A stretch of 6,996 nucleotides of DNA from Chlorobiota bacterium (GCA_013151975.1 JAADHG010000274.1:1-6996); one strand, 5' to 3'. Counted from the first letter of the stretch, positions 1-6,627 are shown. Numbers and translations: made by a program. Notes: generated by a model from the letters alone, not told the origin.

Positions 1-566
1 TGACCAATTTTTTCCATAATAGTAATGGTGTCTGTATATTCTTTTGGATGCTGCCCCAATGTAATAAGATTGTTGAATAACTCTTTAACATTGGTCATAT
101 TAAAGTTGCCTGCTAAAATTAAATTTCTGTGCATCCAGTTATTTTGTCTTAAAAAGGGGTGCACACTTTCCACACTATTTTTCCCAAAAGTGCCGTAACG
201 CACATGACCTAATAAAACCTCACCTATATATGGAATGTATTTTTTTTGCAATGCGACATCATTTGCATATTCAGGATTTTCAGTAAGTTCTTTGTTTATT
301 CTTAAATTGATTTGTGCAAAAATATCTTGTATAGGCTGTTGTGCTACTGAGCGTACCCTACTTATATACCGTTCACCAGGTTCAGTATCTAACTTAATAC
401 TGGCAAAACCTGCACCATCTTGTCCGCGATTGTGCTGCTTTTCCATGAGGAGATACATTTTGTTTACACCATAAAAAGCGCTACCATATTTTTCTTTATA
501 ATACTCTAGGGGTTTTAAAAGTCTAATATGTGCAATTCCACATTCATGTTTTAATGCATCACTCAT
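1..566 (-). CDS. purF: Amidophosphoribosyltransferase (PurF-like), N-terminal part, cut by the window edge
   Basis: The gene begins at 566 and runs off the left edge, so only the first 188 codons are present. The product should convert PRPP and glutamine to 5-phosphoribosylamine, the first committed step of purine synthesis. What is visible is the class II (Ntn-type) glutamine amidotransferase domain. A short leader MSDALKHE precedes Cys9 in ECGIAHI; by family analogy the leader is removed so that the Cys becomes the N-terminal nucleophile. Other conserved blocks are NRGQDGAG (46-53), GHVRYGTFG (120-128) and AGNFNMTN (152-159). The PRPP-binding domain lies outside the window. From memory of Bacteroidota homologues, the MSDALKHECGIA start and the spacing fit their longer PurF version of roughly 630 residues. 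The ATG at 566 is the only start that supplies the leader and Cys. It lies just downstream of a terminator hairpin. I am sure of the family, less sure that it is the cell's only PurF. Confidence 0.9.
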   Translation of the reverse strand, partial: MSDALKHECGIAHIRLLKPLEYYKEKYGSAFYGVNKMYLLMEKQHNRGQDGAGFASIKLDTEPGERYISRVRSVAQQPIQDIFAQINLRINKELTENPEYANDVALQKKYIPYIGEVLLGHVRYGTFGKNSVESVHPFLRQNNWMHRNLILAGNFNMTNVKELFNNLITLGQHPKEYTDTITIMEKIG

Positions 567-580
567 TATATGTGTTATAA

Positions 581-610
581 ATAAAAACGCGCTCTATTTT
601 GAGCGCGTTT
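581..610 (-). terminator. Intrinsic terminator between the PfkB kinase and purF
   Basis: A perfect 10-bp inverted repeat, AAACGCGCTC at 585-594 and GAGCGCGTTT at 601-610, encloses a 6-nt loop. Read on the minus strand the stem is followed by a T-rich run (TTTTTATTTA), as in a rho-independent terminator. On the plus strand no T run follows, so it works in one direction. It starts two bases after the kinase stop codon and ends only about 15 nt before the purF ATG, leaving almost no room for a separate purF promoter downstream of it. Confidence 0.85.
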
Positions 611-612
611 GG

Positions 613-1539
613 TTATGTTAATTCAATTTCAAATTGTGTTAAGGTTTTAAACTGTTGAAGCCGCTTATTAACTTCCTCACTTGTTAAACTTTCCATGCGT
701 TCTGTTCCAAACTTCTCGACACAAAAAGAGGCTAATGTAGAGCCATAAATAACAGCTTTTTTCATATTCTCAAAAGAGAAATCATCCGTCTTTGCTAAAT
801 AACCAGCAAAACCACCAGCAAAGGTATCTCCTGCTCCAGTAGGATCAAAGACCTCTTCTAAAGGTAATGCAGGTGCATAAAATATATTGTCATTATTAAA
901 TAATAATGCGCCATGTTCACCCTTTTTTATTACTACATATTTCGGTCCCATTTCATGGATTTTTCTTGCTGCAACAACTAAAGAATATTCTCCTGTTAGT
1001 TGTCTTGCTTCTTCATCATTAATTGTAATGACATCAATTTTTTTCATAACCTTATGTAAATTGTCTAAAGCGCTATCCATCCAAAAATTCATAGTGTCTA
1101 AAACAACTAGTTTTGGAGTTTCATTCATTTGCTCTATCACACTTAATTGCGTGAGAGGATGCAAATTTCCTAACATCACTACTTTTGCATCTTTGAAATT
1201 ATCAGGAACAACAGGTTGAAAATCCGCCAAGACATTAAGCTCTGTAGCTAAGGTGTCACGAGAATTCATGTCGTTATGATATAGACCACTCCAAAAAAAA
1301 GTTTTGCCATCTTTTACAATTTCAATTCCTGAAACATCTATGTCTTTGTTTGAAAGGAGATCTAAATATTTTTGAGGAAAATCGCCACCAACTACAGAAA
1401 CTACAGCAGAGTTTATATTGAATTGTGATGCTGCTAACCCTATAAAAGTAGCTGCCCCACCAAGAATTTTATCAGTTTTTCCAAAAGGGGTTTCAATAGC
1501 ATCAAATGCTACGGTACCAACAATGACTAATTTGCTCAT
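613..1539 (-). CDS. PfkB/ribokinase-family carbohydrate or nucleoside kinase
   Basis: The 308-residue protein has the full PfkB-family layout. An N-terminal strand GTVAFDAIETP leads to the substrate-side glycine pair LGGAATF (26-32). An NxxE motif, NDEE at 174-177, typically binds Mg-phosphate. The C-terminal signature DPTGAGDTFAGG (232-243) forms the anion hole, with the catalytic base Asp238. It should phosphorylate a sugar or nucleoside hydroxyl using ATP in the cytoplasm. The substrate cannot be read from the sequence: ribose, adenosine, inosine and others all fit this family. The position directly before purF and downstream of purN makes a ribose or purine-nucleoside substrate plausible, but this is inference. 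The ATG at 1539 gives the normal family N-terminus. A -7-like box 22 bases upstream suggests its own transcription start, and the hairpin after its stop codon marks a transcript end. Confidence 0.88.
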   Translation of the reverse strand: MSKLVIVGTVAFDAIETPFGKTDKILGGAATFIGLAASQFNINSAVVSVVGGDFPQKYLDLLSNKDIDVSGIEIVKDGKTFFWSGLYHNDMNSRDTLATELNVLADFQPVVPDNFKDAKVVMLGNLHPLTQLSVIEQMNETPKLVVLDTMNFWMDSALDNLHKVMKKIDVITINDEEARQLTGEYSLVVAARKIHEMGPKYVVIKKGEHGALLFNNDNIFYAPALPLEEVFDPTGAGDTFAGGFAGYLAKTDDFSFENMKKAVIYGSTLASFCVEKFGTERMESLTSEEVNKRLQQFKTLTQFEIELT

Positions 1540-1560
1540 AAAGTGGATTAAAAATTCAGT

Positions 1561-1587
1561 GCAAACTTACGTAAAATTTAGTCTCAA
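1561..1587 (-). promoter_or_regulatory. Possible Bacteroidota-type promoter for the PfkB kinase
   Basis: On the minus strand, TAAGTTTGC (1561-1569) matches the Bacteroidota -7 consensus TAnnTTTG. A TTG at 1585-1587 could be the -33 element, but the 15-nt spacing is shorter than the usual 17-23. The predicted start near 1558 would give a leader of about 20 nt before the ATG at 1539. It sits in the only sizeable gap (80 bp) between the RNase H and kinase genes. Confidence 0.45.
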
Positions 1588-1619
1588 AAAAAGCTAAGAA
1601 AGCGGTTGTTTTTACAAGA

Positions 1620-2261
1620 TTACTTTCTTCCAAAATCTGCAGGAATTTCTCCCCAAGCTTTAGTTTCCCATTTTACAATAGTAGTAGTATACGAGTTATT
1701 GTTTAACCATTCTACAGCCCTATCTACAAGTTCAAACAGTTGCTTGTTTTTATTTGTTCTTTCAAGTTTTGTATTACATGTTTTTTTCTTAACCCAACTT
1801 AAAGCTGTTTTAGAGTCTGTATAAATTATCCGATTACTCTTTTGTTGTTTTAAAAAAGCTAAGCCATGTACTAAAGCTAAAAATTCACCGATGTTGTTAG
1901 TGCCTTCTTCAAAAGGACCTTGTTTAAATAGTTGCTTTTTCGTTTTTGTATCAACACCACGATATTCCATTTTCCCAGGATTACCACTAGAAGCAGCATC
2001 TACCGAAATGGAATTGTAGTTTGGTTGTCCAATTTTTTTAAGTTGAACTTTTGACAACTCACTATTAAATTTTGAAGTTTTACCAACATAATCTTTATAG
2101 TTGCCTTTTAGTGCCTTTTTTGCGGCATCAAAAGTTGCAAACGATTTGTATAGAGCACCTTGATAATCTTTAATTTGAGACTTACAATCCTCCCAAGTTT
2201 CAAAAACCCCAGTATGATGGCCTTTCCAAACGGTATAGTATTTTTTTTTCTTTTTAGACAT
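1620..2261 (-). CDS. rnhA: Ribonuclease HI with N-terminal hybrid-binding (viroplasmin-like) domain
   Basis: The 213-residue protein degrades RNA in RNA:DNA hybrids such as R-loops and primers. After a basic MSKKKKK start, residues about 7-50 (KYYTVWKGHHTGVFETWEDC onward) form the hybrid-binding/viroplasmin domain. A lysine-rich linker leads to the RNase H fold from about residue 85. The active-site carboxylates are Asp88 (SVDAASSG), Glu126 (NIGEFLALVHG), Asp149 (YTDSK) and Asp209 in the C-terminal WGEIPADFGRK, with Glu205 beside it. Their spacing (38, 23, 60) equals that of the structurally known B. halodurans RNase H1 (D71, E109, D132, D192, recalled from the literature), so all catalytic residues are present. 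The ATG at 2261 is chosen: a longer frame from 2285 would need a TTG start and a non-conserved extension. It overlaps the end of purN by 8 nt (ATGTCTAA), which suggests co-transcription and translational coupling. An A9 run falls in codons 5-7. Confidence 0.92.
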   Translation of the reverse strand: MSKKKKKYYTVWKGHHTGVFETWEDCKSQIKDYQGALYKSFATFDAAKKALKGNYKDYVGKTSKFNSELSKVQLKKIGQPNYNSISVDAASSGNPGKMEYRGVDTKTKKQLFKQGPFEEGTNNIGEFLALVHGLAFLKQQKSNRIIYTDSKTALSWVKKKTCNTKLERTNKNKQLFELVDRAVEWLNNNSYTTTIVKWETKAWGEIPADFGRK

Positions 2262-2826
2262 TTGGGAATAATAAGGATTCCACAACTTTAGGGAAGTGTT
2301 TCATTTCTAATTCATGGATTTTATCAGCAACATTTTTTGCGTTGTCTGTAGATTCAATATTACATTTAGCTTGAAAAATTGTAGTCCCTTCGTCATAATT
2401 TTCATTTACATAATGAATTGTAATTCCGCTTTCTTTTTCTTTATTTTTAACAACAGCTTCATGAACGTTCATCCCATACATACCTTTTCCGCCATATTTT
2501 GGTAATAATGCAGGGTGAATATTAATGACCTTATTAGGAAATGCATTTAAAATGTTTTCTGGAAATTTCCACAAAAACCCAGCTAGTACAATAAAATCTG
2601 GCTCATTACTTTTAAGAATATTTAAAACATCCGAAGTTTTGTAAAGCGCAGTTCGATTAAACGACAAACAACTTGTTTTTAAATTATTGCAACGTTCTAT
2701 AACTTTAGCCTTAGGGTTGTTAGTTAAAACAAGAACAACAGTAGCATCATTTCTGTTTTGAAAGAAGCGAATTAAATTTTCAGCATTAGTTCCAGAACCG
2801 GAAGCAAAAATTACAATACGTTTCAT
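2254..2826 (-). CDS. purN: Phosphoribosylglycinamide formyltransferase (GAR transformylase)
   Basis: The 190-residue enzyme transfers a formyl group from 10-formyl-THF to GAR, the third step of purine synthesis. The N-terminal Rossmann-like strand MKRIVIFASGSGTN carries the GSGTN phosphate-binding loop (10-14). The catalytic triad is visible: Asn102 and His104 in INIHPALLPKYGGKGMYG and Asp145 in NENYDEGTTIF, matching E. coli N106, H108 and D144. The length is close to the family norm of about 200. A TTG two codons upstream (2832) keeps the frame open, but that TTG is part of the -7 promoter box, and the ATG at 2826 gives the usual N-terminus, so the ATG is preferred. The gene leads the minus-strand group and overlaps the RNase H start by 8 nt. 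Confidence 0.95.
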   Translation of the reverse strand: MKRIVIFASGSGTNAENLIRFFQNRNDATVVLVLTNNPKAKVIERCNNLKTSCLSFNRTALYKTSDVLNILKSNEPDFIVLAGFLWKFPENILNAFPNKVINIHPALLPKYGGKGMYGMNVHEAVVKNKEKESGITIHYVNENYDEGTTIFQAKCNIESTDNAKNVADKIHELEMKHFPKVVESLLFPNV

Positions 2827-2829
2827 TTT

Positions 2830-2858
2830 CAAATATAATGTTAAGATAGTTCAGGCAA
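2830..2858 (-). promoter_or_regulatory. Promoter of purN, abutting the start codon
   Basis: On the minus strand, TTTG ending in the TTG at 2856-2858, an 18-nt spacer and TATATTTG (2830-2837) match the Bacteroidota promoter consensus TTG-N17-23-TAnnTTTG. The -7 box ends three bases before the purN ATG (2824-2826). Transcription is therefore expected to start at or within a base or two of the A of the ATG, giving a leaderless or nearly leaderless mRNA. Confidence 0.65.
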
Positions 2859-2969
2859 AAAAAAGAATAAATATTAACAAATAGAAGCAAAAAAGAAATA
2901 CTTCGACTTAAAATTTATAAAATACATTCACATTTTTAAAGTAAAGGCGAGTTTTAAGATAAAGTTTTT

Positions 2970-2978
2970 TATTTTTGC
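2970..2978 (+). promoter_or_regulatory. Promoter -7 box of acpP-fabF
   Basis: TATTTTTGC at 2970-2978 matches the Bacteroidota -7 element TAnnTTTG followed by a pyrimidine. It predicts transcription from about 2982-2985 and an A-rich leader of about 25 nt with no Shine-Dalgarno motif before the acpP ATG. No clean TTG sits at the usual -33 spacing. The rest of the 182-bp gap shared with divergent purN is AT-rich, and I see no clear hairpin or operator in it. Confidence 0.6.
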
Positions 2979-3008
2979 GTCCTAATTAAAACTTAAAATT
3001 AAAAGATT

Positions 3009-3242
3009 ATGTCAGACATTGCATCAAGAGTAAAAGCGATTATCGTAGACAAATTAGGTGTTGATGAAAACGAAGTTGTAACTGAAGCTAGCTTCACAAA
3101 CGACTTGGGAGCAGATTCATTAGACACTGTTGAATTAATAATGGAATTTGAAAAAGAATTTGATATTCAAATCCCAGACGATCAAGCTGAAAACATTGGA
3201 ACAGTAGGTCAAGCGATATCATATATTGAAGACGCAAAATAA
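3009..3242 (+). CDS. acpP: Acyl carrier protein
   Basis: This 77-residue acidic protein carries growing acyl chains in type II fatty-acid synthesis in the cytoplasm. The phosphopantetheine attachment site is Ser37 in GADSLDTVELIMEFE, where the DSL motif starts the recognition helix II. Length, four-helix pattern and acidic composition are all typical. It is followed after 12 nt by fabF, the usual acpP-fabF pairing, and is probably transcribed from the -7 box at 2970-2978. Nothing is unusual about it. Confidence 0.97.
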   Translation: MSDIASRVKAIIVDKLGVDENEVVTEASFTNDLGADSLDTVELIMEFEKEFDIQIPDDQAENIGTVGQAISYIEDAK

Positions 3243-3254
3243 GCACCCTTTTTT

Positions 3255-4505
3255 ATGGAGTTAAAGCGAGTTGTAGTTACTGGTTTAGGAGCACTTACGC
3301 CAATAGGGAATACAGTTGATGAATACTGGAAAAATCTTATTGATGGTAAAAGTGGTGCTGCGCCTATAACACATTTTGATGCTGAAAAGTTCAAAACAAA
3401 ATTCGCTTGTGAAGTAAAAAACTTTAATGCTGAAGATTTTCTTAGTAGAAAAGACGCTCGTAAAATGGATAAGTTTGCGCAATATGCCATGGTGGCTTCG
3501 GATGAAGCTATTGCAGACGCGAAATTAAACTTAGACGAGGTAAATAAATTACGAGTAGGTGTTATTTGGGGAGCAGGAATAGGTGGCTTGGAAACATTTC
3601 AAAATGAAGTTTTAAACTTTTCAGATGGAGATGGCACACCAAGATTTAATCCGTTCTTTATCCCTAAAATGATTGCCGATATTGCACCAGCCAATATTTC
3701 TATTAAGCATGGCTTTATGGGGCCTAATTACACAACTGTATCGGCATGTGCATCTGCTGCTAACGCAATGTTTGATGCTTTAAACTATATACGTTTAGGG
3801 CATTGTGATGTTATTGTTACAGGAGGAAGTGAAGCAGCTGTAACCATTGCTGGAATGGGTGGTTTTAATGCTATGCATGCGTTATCAACTAGAAATGAAA
3901 GCCCAGAAACAGCTTCAAGACCATTTGACGGAACCAGAGACGGTTTTGTACTTGGAGAAGGTGCTGGAGCACTTATTTTAGAAGAATACGAACATGCTAA
4001 AGCAAGAGGGGCAAAAATATATGCTGAGTTTGTTGGAGGAGGATTATCTTCTGATGCTTACCATATGACAGCTCCACATCCAGAAGGGATAGGTGTATTT
4101 GCTGTAATGAAAAATTGTTTAGAAAATGCAGGACTAAAACCAGAAGACGTTGATGCTATTAATACACATGGAACATCTACACCTTTAGGTGATGTTGCTG
4201 AACTTAAGGCTATAACTGAAGTATTTGGAAGTCATGCAAAAAATATAAATATAAATTCTACAAAATCTATGACGGGACATTTATTAGGTGCAGCAGGAGC
4301 TATTGAAGCGATTGCATCTATATTGTCTATGGAGCATGGCATTGTTCCTCCAACTATTAATTATACAACAGTTGATGAGAATATAGATCCAGAATTAAAT
4401 TTAACTCTAAACAAAGCTCAAAAGAGAGACGTTAAAGTCGCCATGAGTAATACCTTTGGGTTTGGCGGACACAACGCTTGTGTATTATTTAAAAAACTAG
4501 ATTAA
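3255..4505 (+). CDS. fabF: 3-oxoacyl-[acyl-carrier-protein] synthase II (KAS II)
   Basis: The 416-residue condensing enzyme elongates acyl-ACP with malonyl-ACP. The catalytic Cys165 lies in TVSACASAAN, and the two active-site histidines are His305 (NTHGTSTPLGD) and His342 (TGHLLGAAGA), with Lys337 in STKSMTGH. This is the C-H-H set of FabF (E. coli C163, H303, H340). The C-terminal loop SNTFGFGGHNA (398-408) contains the gatekeeper Phe403; E. coli has Thr where His406 stands here. Length matches the family at about 413. It lies 12 nt after acpP, its substrate carrier, and 7 nt before rnc. A terminator-like hairpin that would end the acpP-fabF transcript lies 31 nt past the stop codon, inside rnc. 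Confidence 0.96.
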   Translation: MELKRVVVTGLGALTPIGNTVDEYWKNLIDGKSGAAPITHFDAEKFKTKFACEVKNFNAEDFLSRKDARKMDKFAQYAMVASDEAIADAKLNLDEVNKLRVGVIWGAGIGGLETFQNEVLNFSDGDGTPRFNPFFIPKMIADIAPANISIKHGFMGPNYTTVSACASAANAMFDALNYIRLGHCDVIVTGGSEAAVTIAGMGGFNAMHALSTRNESPETASRPFDGTRDGFVLGEGAGALILEEYEHAKARGAKIYAEFVGGGLSSDAYHMTAPHPEGIGVFAVMKNCLENAGLKPEDVDAINTHGTSTPLGDVAELKAITEVFGSHAKNININSTKSMTGHLLGAAGAIEAIASILSMEHGIVPPTINYTTVDENIDPELNLTLNKAQKRDVKVAMSNTFGFGGHNACVLFKKLD

Positions 4506-4512
4506 ATTTCTA

Positions 4513-5253
4513 ATGAAATTTTTTCGCAACATACTAAATTCCCGTTCTGATTCAGACGGGAATTTTTTTGTTCAAATACAAAAAATTTTAGGATTCCAAC
4601 CCAAGAAAAAAAGTCTTTATAAAAAGGCATTTACGCATAGGTCAATGAATAAAAGAGACGTTGAAGGCACTCCAATAAATTATGAGCGCTTAGAGTTTGT
4701 TGGTGATGCTATGTTAAGTTCGGTTGTGGCCACACATTTGTTTAATGAAGCCCCTCGGGGAGATGAAGGATATTTAACAAAAATGCGTTCAAAAATTGTT
4801 AGTAGGGAACATTTAAACGAACTAGGCAAAGAGCTTAACTTAATTGACCTTGTAGAAAGTAAAATACCTAAAAGTAATTTTGGAAGCAATATTCACGGAA
4901 ATTTATTTGAAGCTTTAGTAGGCGCAATATTTTTAGATTTAGGATATGCATATTGCGAAAGATTTATTTTTAATCGCGTCATTATTCCTCATGTTGATAT
5001 TGAAAGACTAGAAGGCAAGGTTATTAGCTATAAAAGTTTGCTTATAGAGTGGTGTCAAAAAGAAAAGAAAACCTTTAGTTACAATGTCTATGAAGACACC
5101 GGAAAGGACGAGCTAAAGCATTTTTCGGTAAAATTATATATAGATAATAAGGTTATTGCCAAAGCAAGAGCCACTTCAAAGAAGAAAGCAGAAGAAAAAG
5201 CATCCAAAAGAGCTTTCTTTGCATTTCAAGCTAAAATATCAAGAACTAAATAA
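4513..5253 (+). CDS. rnc: Ribonuclease III
   Basis: The 246-residue protein cleaves double-stranded RNA in rRNA maturation and mRNA turnover. An N-terminal extension of about 18 residues precedes the RNase III domain (about 20-160), which carries the signature ERLEFVGDAML (58-68) with Glu58, Glu61 and Asp65, and the second metal-site helix GNLFEALVGAIFLD with Glu133. The dsRNA-binding domain spans about 172-240 and ends in the lysine-rich ATSKKKAEEKASKRAF. The position equal to the conserved catalytic-site Asp114 of E. coli is Asn130 here. I recall GNxxEA as common in Bacteroidota, but cannot check. The start is fixed: an in-frame TAG at 4498 lies upstream, and no other in-frame ATG occurs before Met45, which is inside the domain. 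A terminator-like hairpin spans codons 8-19, so expression may depend on readthrough from acpP-fabF. Confidence 0.94.
   Translation: MKFFRNILNSRSDSDGNFFVQIQKILGFQPKKKSLYKKAFTHRSMNKRDVEGTPINYERLEFVGDAMLSSVVATHLFNEAPRGDEGYLTKMRSKIVSREHLNELGKELNLIDLVESKIPKSNFGSNIHGNLFEALVGAIFLDLGYAYCERFIFNRVIIPHVDIERLEGKVISYKSLLIEWCQKEKKTFSYNVYEDTGKDELKHFSVKLYIDNKVIAKARATSKKKAEEKASKRAFFAFQAKISRTK
4536..4569 (+). terminator. Intrinsic terminator/attenuator inside the 5' end of rnc
   Basis: AAATTCCCGT (4536-4545) pairs perfectly with ACGGGAATTT (4556-4565). The stem can extend through CTG/CAG (4547-4549 with 4553-4555) past one bulged T, closing an ATT loop. Seven T residues follow at 4563-4569. This is the CCCG...CGGG plus T-tract form common for flavobacterial terminators. 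It lies 31 nt after the fabF stop codon but within codons 8-19 of rnc, so it can end acpP-fabF transcripts only by cutting rnc short. Confidence 0.72.
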
Positions 5254-5334
5254 GTTTCTTTTTTACTATAACGTTTTCGTAAAATTTTGCTGTTAAGAAT
5301 TACAGAACAATGAGTTATTATTGCAGTAAAGCAC

Positions 5335-5343
5335 TATATTTAC
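5335..5343 (+). promoter_or_regulatory. Weak -7-like box upstream of the IPExxxVDY gene
   Basis: TATATTTAC resembles TAnnTTTG but has A in place of the final G, and no TTG stands at the usual distance upstream. It lies 19 bases before the ATG at 5363, in the 109-bp gap after rnc. That gap shows no terminator hairpin, so the genes downstream may instead be read from the rnc transcript. Confidence 0.3.
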
Positions 5344-5362
5344 AGTTCATAATTTTAGTATT

Positions 5363-5845
5363 ATGGCGTTACACAAACTACTTGTAGACGATTTTAGCGA
5401 AGACACCTATTCTCTATTAGCAATGCATTGTACTATAGAAGATTACCGCGTTGCCTATCTTTTAAATCAATATTTACTGATTAATTTAAAGCGAAAACTA
5501 CAAGACTTAGATTTTAAATACGCTGCCTCATCGTATTCAATTTATGAATGGGAAGACAAAGCACAACAAACAACATGGAACTTAATTTCTAATGTTTGTA
5601 AAAAAGAAGAAGACAGTTTAATAAGCACAGGGTCATTATTTAATTCCCAAAGTAAGATAACAAGAACCCACAATTTAATGCCAGAACTTAAACAAGTAAA
5701 TTACTTACTAAAGATTAACAATGGTGGTGGTTTTATTAATGAAAAAGTAATAATACACAAAATACAAGAGATACCTCAAATTGCAGCTGTTTACAGTATG
5801 GATGTATCACAGTTAAAATCTAAAGACAATTTAATATTTAATTAA
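5363..5845 (+). CDS. IPExxxVDY family protein, function unknown
   Basis: The 160-residue, probably cytoplasmic protein has no signal peptide or membrane segment. It matches a Bacteroidota family named after an IPExxxVDY motif, represented here by MPELKQVNY (106-114). Other family-like features, recalled rather than computed, are the start MALHKLLVDDFSEDTYSLLA, the TIEDYRVAYLLN segment (24-35), the TWNLI block (71-75) and the C-terminal KSKDNLIF (152-159). Aromatic and charged residues dominate; I recognise no catalytic motif and assign no activity. It lies between rnc and pyk, and its TAA overlaps the pyk ATG by one base (TAATG), which suggests coupled translation with pyruvate kinase. Family assignment is fairly secure, function is not. 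Confidence 0.82.
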   Translation: MALHKLLVDDFSEDTYSLLAMHCTIEDYRVAYLLNQYLLINLKRKLQDLDFKYAASSYSIYEWEDKAQQTTWNLISNVCKKEEDSLISTGSLFNSQSKITRTHNLMPELKQVNYLLKINNGGGFINEKVIIHKIQEIPQIAAVYSMDVSQLKSKDNLIFN

Positions 5846-6627
5846 TGTTGAATAAAAGAAAAAAAACCAAAATAGTTGCAACATTAGGTCCAGCAACCAG
5901 TAATAAAGAAATACTTAGAGCAATGCTTAATGAAGGGGTAAACGTGTTTCGTATTAACTTTTCTCATGCTAATTATGACGATGTTAAGGATCGAATTAAA
6001 ATGATAAGAGAGCTAAATGAAGAACTGGGTTACAATGCTGCTATTTTAGGAGATTTACAAGGACCAAAACTTCGTGTTGGAGTAATGCAAGAAGAAGTTG
6101 TTGTAAATGAAGGCGATGAAATAATATTTGCAACTGGAGAAAAATTTGAAGGCACAAAACAGCGGGTATATATGACCTATGATAGGTTTCCGCAAGATGC
6201 AAAACCTGGCGAGAAAATTTTATTAGATGATGGGAAGTTAATTTTTGAGGTTGTTTCGACCGACAAAAAAAGTGAAGTAAAAGCAAAAGTTATTCAAGGA
6301 GGACCTTTAATGTCTAAAAAAGGCGTAAATCTCCCAAACACCAATATTTCACAACCAGCACTTACTGAAAAGGATATTGAAGACGCCATTTTTGCCATCG
6401 AACAAAAGGTAGATTGGATGGCTTTATCGTTTGTTCGTCATGCCGAAGATTTAATCCAACTGCAAGAACTCATCAAAAAACATAGTGATCATAAAATCCC
6501 AATTATTGCTAAGATTGAAAAACCAGAAGCGGTTGAGAATATCGATAAAATTATAGCCTATTGCGATGGCTTAATGGTAGCGCGCGGTGACCTTGGTGTA
6601 GAAATTCCAGCCGAAGAAGTACCTCTT

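Noticed and set aside
235..474. Plus-strand open frame of 79 codons
   Set aside because: Antisense to the purF-like coding region, whose frame carries clear family motifs; its own protein is Cys/Ser-rich with no recognisable domain.
887..1219. Plus-strand open frame of 110 codons
   Set aside because: Lies wholly antisense to the PfkB kinase gene and shows no motif.
2262..2285. Extended start for RNase H giving MWNPYYSQ before the basic tail
   Set aside because: It needs a TTG codon, lies inside purN and adds residues not expected in the family; the ATG at 2261 is the natural start.
2827..2832. TTG start for purN two codons upstream of the ATG
   Set aside because: This TTG is the end of the -7 promoter box, so it would not be in the mRNA, and the ATG gives the standard N-terminus.
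2827..3008. Riboswitch or small RNA in the divergent gap
   Set aside because: The region is AT-rich without a stable stem or known conserved core; only promoter boxes are supportable.
3209..3490. Minus-strand open frames of 93 and 65 codons over the acpP/fabF junction
   Set aside because: Antisense shadows of acpP and fabF with low-complexity products.
4680..4889. Minus-strand open frame of 69 codons
   Set aside because: Antisense to the RNase III signature region; no supporting motif.
6041..6286. Minus-strand Leu/His-rich open frame of 81 codons
   Set aside because: Antisense to the pyruvate kinase B domain; composition is a by-product of the opposite coding strand.
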